The position numbers were made by a program, and so were the translations under genes. The notes beneath the pieces are model-generated. The model did not search any database and had not been told where the DNA came from. It saw nothing but the letters and a program-made list of their open reading frames with translations. 33,404 nt of DNA. Source: a bacterium (GTDB taxonomy: Bacteria; SZUA-79; Acidulodesulfobacterales; Acidulodesulfobacteraceae). Position 1 is the stretch's first letter, and every line of letters begins with the position of its first letter. Of this stretch, positions 9,056 through 16,181 are shown piece by piece. The DNA lies in contig JAJYDX010000011.1 in NCBI GenBank assembly GCA_021777135.1, positions 1 to 33,404 on the forward strand, in the 5' to 3' direction.

Positions 9056-9310
9056 TTATATATTCATAGGCTCGGTACTTAAAGAAGATTGACCGTTTCC
9101 GTCGTTTTTAGCGCTTAATTCTTCGACTCTTTTTTCGGCGGAGTCTAATTTTTTAAGGAGATAATCCGAATATTTTATTCCTTCTTCATAAAGCATTATG
9201 GATTTGTCAAGACCAAGATCTCCCTTTTCCAGACTTAAAACATTTTCTTCAAGTCTTTTTAAGGCATCTTCGAATGTCAAATCGCTTAAATCCATTTTTT
9301 CTGAGTCCAT
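9056..9310 (-). CDS. xseB: Exodeoxyribonuclease VII small subunit
   Basis: This is a short acidic helical protein of about 85 residues with the family signature LTFEDALKRLEENVLSLEKGDLGLDKSIMLYEEG, followed by LKKLDSAEKRVEEL. XseB binds XseA to form exonuclease VII, which degrades single-stranded DNA; xseA is not in this window. An in-frame TTG at 9334 would extend the protein, but it sits within the spacer of a near-consensus promoter (9317-9345), so it should not be transcribed. The ATG at 9310 would be almost leaderless; the ATG at 9295 would have a leader of about 15 nt. Neither has a clear Shine-Dalgarno. I use 9310. Confidence 0.9.
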   Translation of the reverse strand: MDSEKMDLSDLTFEDALKRLEENVLSLEKGDLGLDKSIMLYEEGIKYSDYLLKKLDSAEKRVEELSAKNDGNGQSSLSTEPMNI

Positions 9311-9316
9311 AAAATT

Positions 9317-9345
9317 ATTATAAGATAAACACAAAAAATTTTCAA
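9317..9345 (-). promoter_or_regulatory. Sigma-70-type promoter for the xseB-ispA-dxs-tlyA-TPR operon
   Basis: On the minus strand, TTGAAA (9340-9345) is followed by a 17-nt spacer and a perfect TATAAT (9317-9322). The expected transcription start falls around 9308-9311, essentially on the xseB ATG at 9310. The match and spacing are close to ideal. No experimental evidence is available. Confidence 0.75.
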
Positions 9346-9377
9346 CATCGGCATTAAAAATTCAAATAAAAAACATA

Positions 9378-9406
9378 TTGAAAAAAATATTTCTATTTTG
9401 TATTAT
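9378..9406 (+). promoter_or_regulatory. Divergent sigma-70-type promoter for the 9464-11692 gene group
   Basis: TTGAAA (9378-9383), a 17-nt spacer, then TATTAT (9401-9406). Transcription would begin near 9413, giving a leader of about 50 nt that contains a strong GGGAGG Shine-Dalgarno (9451-9456), 7 nt before the ATG at 9464. The region 9311-9463 thus holds two back-to-back promoters and no gene. Confidence 0.65.
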
Positions 9407-9463
9407 TAAATTAATATTAATTTTTTAAATAAGAAATAATAAAAATGGCGGGGAGGCAAAATT

Positions 9464-9802
9464 ATGGAGGCTAGCTTAAGTTCTATTTTAAACTTTAAAG
9501 GTTTTTTTTATCTTTTAGTCATATTAGGAGCATTAATAATGTTTATTAATATGATTATAGCGGCTTCCCTAAAAAATAGGATACCAGGCGGATTTGTCGG
9601 CAAATGGCTTACCATAATGTGGGTATTTATGTTCTTTTTCTTTTTGGCTGAAACAGCTGCGTTTTTCTTTATATCTTCACTTAATAATATAAATTTATCT
9701 TATTTCCTTATAGGAGCCGTTTTGTTCTTTGGCTCTGTATTTGTCGGGGTAGTCAACAGGTTTATATATCACTTAATAAGAGAACTTGAAATTCATAAAT
9801 AA
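9464..9802 (+). CDS. Small three-helix membrane protein of unknown function
   Basis: I do not recognise a family. The protein has 112 residues and three predicted membrane helices (about 13-35, 46-70 and 79-102). A short basic loop (ASLKNRIPGGFVGKW) separates the first two, and a charged tail, IRELEIHK, follows the last. The middle helix is very Phe-rich. Translation signals are strong (GGGAGG, 7-nt spacing). It is the first gene after a good promoter and is followed 17 nt later by a DUF4388 protein and then aroE. This suggests a small membrane partner for the DUF4388 protein, but that is inference from position only. Confidence 0.75.
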   Translation: MEASLSSILNFKGFFYLLVILGALIMFINMIIAASLKNRIPGGFVGKWLTIMWVFMFFFFLAETAAFFFISSLNNINLSYFLIGAVLFFGSVFVGVVNRFIYHLIRELEIHK

Positions 9803-9819
9803 AAACAGAGGTTATTATC

Positions 9820-10770
9820 ATGGACGTAAAAGGCAATATAACGAACTTAGAGCTTTTCGACGTGTTGAAATTCTTGGAAATTTCAAAAAAGACCGGAGTC
9901 TTAAACCTGAGGTTCGAAAATTTTGCCGCCAAACTTTTTATAAAAGATGGAGTGCTATATTTTCTTTCTATTTCTGATAACAATATTTTGGAAAAGTTAG
10001 TATTAAAACTTCTCGACATGAGCAAGCAGGACTACTTGCAGATGCTTGAAAAGTACAGGACATATTATAAAACCACGGCAGGTTTCGATATATACTTTTT
10101 TAAGTCTGAAGCGGTATCTAAACTGAAAGAACATGAATTTACCTCAAATTATATATCCGAAACCCTAAATTATATACTTTTTTTAACAAACGGAGAATTT
10201 GCTTTCGACGAAAAACCCCTGCCGGATATTATTAACTTTGCAACGCCTATGAATTTATCTCCCATTTTGTCCGACTGCAAGAAAAGGCGCGACGAATTGG
10301 CAGTTATGACTAAGGTTATACCTTCAAAAAATTACATTCCGGTTGTAATTACAAACAGAAGCGGCAACTTAAGACCTCTTTCACTTACTCCTTCGATATG
10401 GAACGTTCTTTCTCTTGTAGACGGTAAAAGGAATGTTAATCAGATTCTTTCGTTGACCGTAGAAAACGATTTTTTTGTTTTAAAAACCCTTTACAATTTA
10501 TTGCAAAGCGGCTATATTAAGCTTGACCCTCCGCATAGCGAACCTTTTAAGGGTGTAGATTTGGTTAATTCCGTCAAAAAGATATTAAAAGAACAACTTG
10601 GCAATAAAGCGGATAAAATTCCGGTTGATTTTAATGTTCTCGGGAAAGGAGACAGGCAGTCTTTAACTAAAGCAATTCAAGATATTGAAAGATATGTTTA
10701 TATGTTCATTGACGATAAAAAAGCCGCTAAAATAGATTATATGCTAAAACAATTACTGACGGGCTCTTAA
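9820..10770 (+). CDS. DUF4388 (PATAN-like) domain protein
   Basis: The 316-residue protein starts with a DUF4388/PatA N-terminal-type domain (about residues 1-115): MDVKGNITNLELFDVLKFLE, then KKTGVLNLRF, AAKLFIKDGVLYFL and the NGEFAFDE return strand near residue 125. A second module, about residues 190-235, reads WNVLSLVDGKRNVNQIL, then LYNLLQSGYIKLD; it resembles the winged-helix-like module often seen in such proteins. There is no membrane helix. DUF4388/PATAN proteins are common in deltaproteobacteria and cyanobacteria and act as adaptors in signalling, including systems linked to motility. Position just upstream of aroE and the pil cluster makes a role in pilus signalling possible but unproven. 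AGAGG precedes the ATG. Confidence 0.8.
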   Translation: MDVKGNITNLELFDVLKFLEISKKTGVLNLRFENFAAKLFIKDGVLYFLSISDNNILEKLVLKLLDMSKQDYLQMLEKYRTYYKTTAGFDIYFFKSEAVSKLKEHEFTSNYISETLNYILFLTNGEFAFDEKPLPDIINFATPMNLSPILSDCKKRRDELAVMTKVIPSKNYIPVVITNRSGNLRPLSLTPSIWNVLSLVDGKRNVNQILSLTVENDFFVLKTLYNLLQSGYIKLDPPHSEPFKGVDLVNSVKKILKEQLGNKADKIPVDFNVLGKGDRQSLTKAIQDIERYVYMFIDDKKAAKIDYMLKQLLTGS

Positions 10771-10771
10771 T

Positions 10772-11692
10772 ATGGAAGAACGAAATACCCGCTCTCTTTT
10801 TGCGCCTCCCTATTTAACAGGTATTTTTGGTTATAATATAAAATATTCTCTTTCTCCCCTTCTGCATAGTTTCATGAATAAGATTGTGAATGCCAACTTG
10901 TGTTACGGTAGATTTGACGTCTCTCCTGAGAATTTTGCCGATGCATTTAACGGCTTTAAAGCTTTAGGTATGAAAGGCGCGAACATAACTAAGCCTTATA
11001 AGACTGAAGTTTTGAAGTATATCGATTTTTTAAGCCCGGAGTCCAATATCGTTGGGGCGGTTAATACTGTAAATTTGGAAGAAGAAGGATATTATCGCGG
11101 GTACAATACGGACATAGACGGTTTTATAAAAGCAGTAAATTATGAGTTTAAAGAAAATTTAAACGGCAAGAACGTGATTCTTATTGGAGCGGGAGGCGCT
11201 TCTAGAGCAGTGCTTTATGCCTTAATAAAAGAAGACGTTAAAAACATTATAATAGTTAACCGAAGCGAAGAAAACGCGGTTAAGCTTAAAAAAGAAGCTG
11301 ATTTATGGAAAATACCGTTAAATTCTTATGCAGATATTATATATTCAGATTTTAATCATAGCGTGCTTTTAAAAAAACTTTTGTCTAAAAAATGGGATAT
11401 TATAGTAAATACTATAACTCCATCCGATGAAAGCGAAAAACTAATAAATAGCCTTTTCGGCGGCATGGAAACTCTTAACGGCAAATTATTTTTTTTTGAT
11501 ATTTCATACTCAACTTCTTATAACCCCTTAACATCTCCAGATTTTCTGAAAATTTATAATGAAAAATCTTTTAAATATACTAACGGATTGTCTATGTTGT
11601 TGTTTCAGGCTATAGAAAGTTTTTATATTTGGACAGGGAAAAGAGTCGATTTTAATGTAGCTAAAGAAGTTTTGACGAAAAACCAGATTTAG
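10772..11692 (+). CDS. aroE: Shikimate dehydrogenase (NADP+)
   Basis: AroE reduces 3-dehydroshikimate to shikimate in aromatic amino acid synthesis. The 306-residue protein has the shikimate-binding SLSPLLHS motif, KGANITKPYKTEV (the NVTxPxK motif with the catalytic Lys), GAVNTV, YNTDIDGF, and the nucleotide-binding loop IGAGGASRAVLYAL followed by NRSEENA. The C-terminal FDISYS and NGLSMLLFQAIESF segments are also typical. The start codon lies one base after the stop of the DUF4388 gene, so they are translationally linked. About 130 nt separate it from pilB. Confidence 0.94.
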   Translation: MEERNTRSLFAPPYLTGIFGYNIKYSLSPLLHSFMNKIVNANLCYGRFDVSPENFADAFNGFKALGMKGANITKPYKTEVLKYIDFLSPESNIVGAVNTVNLEEEGYYRGYNTDIDGFIKAVNYEFKENLNGKNVILIGAGGASRAVLYALIKEDVKNIIIVNRSEENAVKLKKEADLWKIPLNSYADIIYSDFNHSVLLKKLLSKKWDIIVNTITPSDESEKLINSLFGGMETLNGKLFFFDISYSTSYNPLTSPDFLKIYNEKSFKYTNGLSMLLFQAIESFYIWTGKRVDFNVAKEVLTKNQI

Positions 11693-11729
11693 AATTTAAT
11701 TTTAATAAATCGCTAAATCAGCTTAGAGT

Positions 11730-11760
11730 TTGACAGATATATTTTAATATTACCTATTGT
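11730..11760 (+). promoter_or_regulatory. Possible promoter upstream of pilB with non-ideal -10 and spacing
   Basis: A perfect TTGACA -35 (11730-11735) is followed by only a weak -10, TATTGT (11755-11760), at a 19-nt spacer. The -10 overlaps the left arm of the inverted repeat at 11744-11757. A strong -35 with a poor, widely spaced -10 is what a regulated promoter might look like. It could also be chance in AT-rich DNA. Confidence 0.35.
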
Positions 11761-11787
11761 ATGATAAAATTATATAGGTAATATTAA
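11744..11787. repeat. Perfect 14-bp inverted repeat in the pilB leader
   Basis: The arm TTAATATTACCTAT (11744-11757) is repeated as its exact reverse complement at 11774-11787, separated by 16 nt. No T-run follows the right arm, so it is not a typical intrinsic terminator for aroE. It ends 23 nt before the pilB Shine-Dalgarno. It may be a protein-binding dyad or a leader hairpin. The perfect 14-bp match is well above chance even at this base composition. Confidence 0.8.
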
Positions 11788-11821
11788 TTAACTTTTAAAA
11801 AAGTTGTTAAAAGGTATTTTA

Positions 11822-13675
11822 ATGAATAGCGATTTCTTATCGTCGTCCCCTGGTTTTTCCAGTGAAAAATTAGGGGATATATTATTAAAGCACGGCGTCG
11901 CAAAAAGAGACGATATTTCTAATGCCCTGCTTATACAGGAAAGAATAAGATCTGGAATAGCTAAAGGCGAAAAACTCAAAGACGTTAAGCTTGGCGAAAT
12001 CCTATTAAAAAACGGTATTATATCAGCGCAGGAATTAAATGCCGCGCTTGAAGAACAAAAGCGATTCGGCGGTAGCATAGGAAAACAGCTTACAAAACTT
12101 GGTTTTATTAAAGATTCGGAGTTAGTTTCCTTTCTCTCCAAAGAGTTCGGAGCGGCAACTGTAAACCTTCTTGAAGGCGATATACCTGAGAGCGTAATAA
12201 AACTCATCCCGCCGGATTTAGCCGTAAAACTCCAGGTAGTCCCTTTTAAAAGGCAGGGTAACACGATGTATCTTGCCGTTTCCGATCCCACTAGAGTTGA
12301 AGCTTTAGACGACATAAAATTTTTAACAGGTCTTAATATAGAACTGGTAGTAACTTCAGAAAACGAGATATCTTCCGCCTTATCTAAATATTACAACGCA
12401 TCAAGTATTCTTACCGAAAACAAAGATTATCTAAATTCTATAGCCATCGAGGAAACAAGCGAGGAAGTTGACATATCTGAGCTCCAGAGGTCGTCTTCCG
12501 AACAGCCTATTATAAAATTTGTCAATAAAGTTCTTTTAGATGCCGTTAAAATGAGCGCAAGCGATATTCATATTGAGCCATATGAATCTATTGTCAGAGT
12601 AAGATACCGTATGGACGGAAAATTAATAGAACAGATGAAGATACCCGGGCAGTTAAAAAATCCTATAATTTCAAGGTTAAAAATAATGTCGCAAATGGAT
12701 ATAGCCGAAAGAAGACTGCCGCAAGACGGGCGTATTAAGGCGAGAATGGATAATAAAGAAGTTGATATGAGGGTATCTTGCCTTCCCACACTTTTCGGTG
12801 AAAAAATAGTTATAAGAGTATTGGATAAATCTAATCTTCAGCTTGATATGAGAAAATTAGGTTTTTCAGACGATCAATTGAAAGATTTTAAGACTGCCAT
12901 ACACCGACCTTACGGAATGATTCTTGTTACCGGACCTACCGGTTCAGGCAAGACTACTACATTATACAGCGCGCTTTCTGAAGTTAACAGGCCTGACGTT
13001 AATATCTCGACTGCCGAAGACCCGGTAGAATATAATATTCAAGGAATAAATCAGGTTCTGGTCAACGAAGAAATAGGGCTAACCTTTGCATCTGCTTTGA
13101 GGTCTTTTCTTAGACAGGATCCCGATATTATAATGGTTGGAGAAATAAGAGATCTGGAAACTGCAGAGATTGCGATAAAGGCGGCGCTTACGGGTCATCT
13201 TGTTCTTTCGACTATACATACTAATAACGCTTCTTCAACGATATCAAGACTAATCAACATGAAAGTGGAGCCCTTTCTTGTGGCCTCCAGCCTTAATTTA
13301 GTCATTGCGCAAAGGCTTATAAGAAAGCTATGCGTAGAATGTAAAGAGCCTTATTATGCCGATGTTAATGTTTTGGCGAAATCTGGGTTTACAAACGCCG
13401 AAATTGCGGATAAGCGTTTTTATAAAGCAAAGGGCTGTCCTGTATGCAATAAAACAGGCTATAAAGGAAGAATAGCGATATACGAGGTTCTTAACGTAGG
13501 AGACGATGTTAAAAACAAGATTTACGAAAACGCCAATGAATTTGAAATACAAAAGATTGCGGTAAGCCGGGGAATGAAGCCGTTAAAAGATTCTGCGAAA
13601 GAGAAGTTCTTGGACGGAACTACTTCTTTGGAAGAAATCATCCAGTATTTAGACGAAAAAACTGCCGATATTTAA
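11822..13675 (+). CDS. pilB: Type IV pilus assembly ATPase PilB
   Basis: PilB is the hexameric cytoplasmic motor that powers pilus extension. The 617-residue protein has an N-terminal MshEN-type region with LG...L...G...L...L..Q repeats (16-39, 56-79, 85-108). The GspE-type core has ASDIHIEP, RLPQDGRI, Walker A GPTGSGKT (371-378), DPDIIMVGEIRD and GHLVLSTIHTN. Four Cys (504, 507, 539, 542) form the zinc-binding pair typical of PilB. The ATG at 11822 has AAGG 7 nt upstream and is preferred over an in-frame TTG at 11804, which precedes that Shine-Dalgarno. It heads the pilB-pilT-pilC-pilS-pilR cluster. Confidence 0.96.
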   Translation: MNSDFLSSSPGFSSEKLGDILLKHGVAKRDDISNALLIQERIRSGIAKGEKLKDVKLGEILLKNGIISAQELNAALEEQKRFGGSIGKQLTKLGFIKDSELVSFLSKEFGAATVNLLEGDIPESVIKLIPPDLAVKLQVVPFKRQGNTMYLAVSDPTRVEALDDIKFLTGLNIELVVTSENEISSALSKYYNASSILTENKDYLNSIAIEETSEEVDISELQRSSSEQPIIKFVNKVLLDAVKMSASDIHIEPYESIVRVRYRMDGKLIEQMKIPGQLKNPIISRLKIMSQMDIAERRLPQDGRIKARMDNKEVDMRVSCLPTLFGEKIVIRVLDKSNLQLDMRKLGFSDDQLKDFKTAIHRPYGMILVTGPTGSGKTTTLYSALSEVNRPDVNISTAEDPVEYNIQGINQVLVNEEIGLTFASALRSFLRQDPDIIMVGEIRDLETAEIAIKAALTGHLVLSTIHTNNASSTISRLINMKVEPFLVASSLNLVIAQRLIRKLCVECKEPYYADVNVLAKSGFTNAEIADKRFYKAKGCPVCNKTGYKGRIAIYEVLNVGDDVKNKIYENANEFEIQKIAVSRGMKPLKDSAKEKFLDGTTSLEEIIQYLDEKTADI

Positions 13676-13747
13676 ATATATATTTAATTTATCGCAAAAC
13701 AAGGTAAATTATCTGAAAATTATATATAACATTTAAAGGAGTCGCAT

Positions 13748-14941
13748 ATGCCGTCAGTCGCCGATTTATTAAAAACAACCGTAGATCAGGGGGCTTCCGA
13801 TCTACATATAGCTGCGGGTACGCCTCCTCAAATAAGACTTAGAGGTTCGCTTGTTCCTCTGAATTTTCCTGTGCTTGCTCCTTCCGATACGCAGGGTCTT
13901 TGTTACAGCGTTATTACCGACTTGCAGAAGAAAAAATTTGAAGAAACGCACGAACTTGATTTCTCTTTCAGTCAGAAAGGAGTTTCAAGGTTTAGAGGCA
14001 ATTTATATTTTGACAGGGGCGCTGTCGCGGGAGCATTTAGAGTCATACCGCATGAAATTCCGTCCATAGATTTATTAGGTCTTCCCCCTATGATAAGGGA
14101 AATAATAAAATCTCCCAGAGGATTAGTATTAGTTACGGGACCGACCGGTTCCGGTAAAACGACCACCCTTGCTTCAATGATAGACGAGATAAATCAAACG
14201 AGGCATGAACATATAATTACTATAGAAGACCCTATAGAGTATGTTTTCCCTCATAAAGGCTGCCTTGTTAACCAGAGAGAGATAGGTCAGGATTCAAGCA
14301 GTTTTTCAGAAGCATTAAGGCATATATTAAGAGAAGATCCGGATGTGGTTCTAGTAGGAGAAATAAGAGATATGGAAACAATGGAAGCCGCTCTTACTAT
14401 AGCCGAAACCGGACATCTTACTTTTGGAACACTTCATACTAATTCGGCGGTGCAGACTATAAGCAGAGTAATAGATATATTTCCGCCAAATCAACAGCCC
14501 GAAGTAAGGTCTTCCCTATCTCTCTCCCTTGTGGCGGTTTTGTCCCAGACTCTTATTCCGAGAATAGACACGTCAGGCAGGGTATTGGCGGCAGAATTAA
14601 TGATACCTAACGCCGCTATAAGAAATTTAATTAGAGAAAATAAAATTCATCAGATTTATTCACAGCTTCAACTAGGACAGGAAAAGTTTGGAATGCAGAC
14701 GCTTAATCAGGCGCTGGCGTCCTTAGTAAATAAAAAAATCATTAATGAAGAGGACGCGTACAACAGGTCGTCAGATATAGAAGAATTAAAACAGGCTATA
14801 AGCTCCGGCGTTATGTCTAAAGGCGGAATAGGTAACAGTAATAATGCGGCAGGACAAAATTCCATGAGTTTATCAGCCGGTAAGCCAAATATGGGCGAAA
14901 AACAAGAGCCCTTTTCGGGAATAGATTTCGGCAACTTATAA
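13748..14941 (+). CDS. pilT: Type IV pilus retraction ATPase PilT
   Basis: PilT depolymerises the pilus and drives twitching motility. The 397-residue protein shows GASDLHI, Walker A GPTGSGKT (131-138), TIEDPIEYVF, DPDVVLVGEIRDMETMEAA, GHLTFGTLHTNSAVQTI, and the PilT signature AIRNLIRE near the C-terminus. A tail of about 45 residues rich in Gly, Asn and Ser follows the conserved part and is unlike the usual short PilT end. AAAGGAG precedes the ATG. The gene sits 72 nt after pilB and 13 nt before pilC. Confidence 0.96.
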   Translation: MPSVADLLKTTVDQGASDLHIAAGTPPQIRLRGSLVPLNFPVLAPSDTQGLCYSVITDLQKKKFEETHELDFSFSQKGVSRFRGNLYFDRGAVAGAFRVIPHEIPSIDLLGLPPMIREIIKSPRGLVLVTGPTGSGKTTTLASMIDEINQTRHEHIITIEDPIEYVFPHKGCLVNQREIGQDSSSFSEALRHILREDPDVVLVGEIRDMETMEAALTIAETGHLTFGTLHTNSAVQTISRVIDIFPPNQQPEVRSSLSLSLVAVLSQTLIPRIDTSGRVLAAELMIPNAAIRNLIRENKIHQIYSQLQLGQEKFGMQTLNQALASLVNKKIINEEDAYNRSSDIEELKQAISSGVMSKGGIGNSNNAAGQNSMSLSAGKPNMGEKQEPFSGIDFGNL

Positions 14942-14954
14942 TAGGAGGTGTTTA

Positions 14955-16181
14955 ATGGCTGTTTATCAATGGAAAGGGAAAAAACATACCGGAGAATATT
15001 TAAAGGGTGAAATTACGGCCGAAAATTACGAGCAGGTTATAGAAGAGATAAGAAGGATGGATATTTATCCTATAGATGTAAAGAAAAAAAACGAATTTTT
15101 TACATTAAGCCTTAAGGGAACAAAAGAAATAAGTCCTAATACAAAGATAAGCGATAACAACCTTATAGTTTTTACCAGGCAATTTTCTTCATTAATAGAA
15201 TCAGGAGTGCCTATACTTCAAGGTTTGTCTATAATGATTGAACAACAAAAAAATAAAGAATTAAAAGGCATCCTGATTAAAATAAGGGAGGGCATAGAAA
15301 GCGGCGCGTCTTTGTCGGACAGTTTAAGAAAATTTCCTAAGGTTTTTAACGATTTATATGTTAACCTTGTGGAATCAGGCGAAAAAGGCGGAGTTTTAGA
15401 CAGGGTATTTAAAAGGCTTGCCGTATATTTCGAGAAGATATTGAAGCTAAAAAGAAAGATTAAAGGAGCAATGATTTATCCTATAGTAGTTTTGAGCGTA
15501 GCAATAGGAGTTATCGTTATATTAATGACATTTGTTATTCCTGTTTTTGCAAACCTTTTTTCTAGTGTTGGAGCAAAACTGCCGGCTCTTACCAGAGACG
15601 TCATAAGTTTTTCAGATTTTATGAGAGCATATATACTATATATCATAATTGCTTTAGGCGTTCTTATATTTGCCCTCAGGGCTTATAGTAAAAAGGAAAG
15701 CGGGAAGAAAAATATAGATAGAATAATTCTTAAAATACCGGTAGTAGGTATTTTGCTTAAAAAGGTAGCAATAGCAAGATTTGCCAGAACGCTTTCTACT
15801 ATGGTTGAAAGCGGCGTACCTATACTTGCCGGTCTTGCCATTGTTTCTAAAACAAGCGGCAATAAAATAATAGAAGAATCTCTTATGCAGACAAAGGAGG
15901 ACGTTTCTTCCGGTTCTCCGCTGAGTGCCGCTTTGAATAAAACAAAACTTTTCCCCCCTCTGGTTATACAGATGGTAATGGTAGGTGAAAAAACCGGTAA
16001 TCTGGATGCAATGCTTGCCAAGGTTGCCGATTATTATGACGAAGAAGTCGATAACGCCGTTAATAATTTGACGCAAATGTTGGAGCCGGCATTAATAATA
16101 TTTCTGGGAATAGTCGTAGGAACGTTAGTCGTAGCTATGTATTTGCCGATATTCAATCTCGGAAAAGCCATCAAAGGATGA
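14955..16181 (+). CDS. pilC: Type IV pilus inner-membrane platform protein PilC
   Basis: PilC is the polytopic inner-membrane protein contacted by the PilB and PilT motors. The 408-residue protein has the N-terminal YQWKGKKHTGEYLKG segment, two T2SSF repeats (FTRQFSSLIESGVPILQGL and RFARTLSTMVESGVPILAGL), and membrane helices near residues 170-195, 215-237 and 377-400. The repeated VESGEKGG/VGEKTG pattern is typical. AGGAGG precedes the ATG with good spacing. Its stop overlaps the pilS start by 4 nt (ATGA). Confidence 0.96.
   Translation: MAVYQWKGKKHTGEYLKGEITAENYEQVIEEIRRMDIYPIDVKKKNEFFTLSLKGTKEISPNTKISDNNLIVFTRQFSSLIESGVPILQGLSIMIEQQKNKELKGILIKIREGIESGASLSDSLRKFPKVFNDLYVNLVESGEKGGVLDRVFKRLAVYFEKILKLKRKIKGAMIYPIVVLSVAIGVIVILMTFVIPVFANLFSSVGAKLPALTRDVISFSDFMRAYILYIIIALGVLIFALRAYSKKESGKKNIDRIILKIPVVGILLKKVAIARFARTLSTMVESGVPILAGLAIVSKTSGNKIIEESLMQTKEDVSSGSPLSAALNKTKLFPPLVIQMVMVGEKTGNLDAMLAKVADYYDEEVDNAVNNLTQMLEPALIIFLGIVVGTLVVAMYLPIFNLGKAIKG

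Noticed and set aside
11788-12315. 175-residue open frame on the minus strand over the pilB 5' end
   Set aside because: It is Ser/Phe-rich low-quality sequence antisense to conserved PilB coding DNA, with no family motif or ribosome-binding site.
15654-16076. Two overlapping minus-strand open frames inside pilC
   Set aside because: They are shadows of the conserved T2SSF repeat in another frame, with no recognisable domain.
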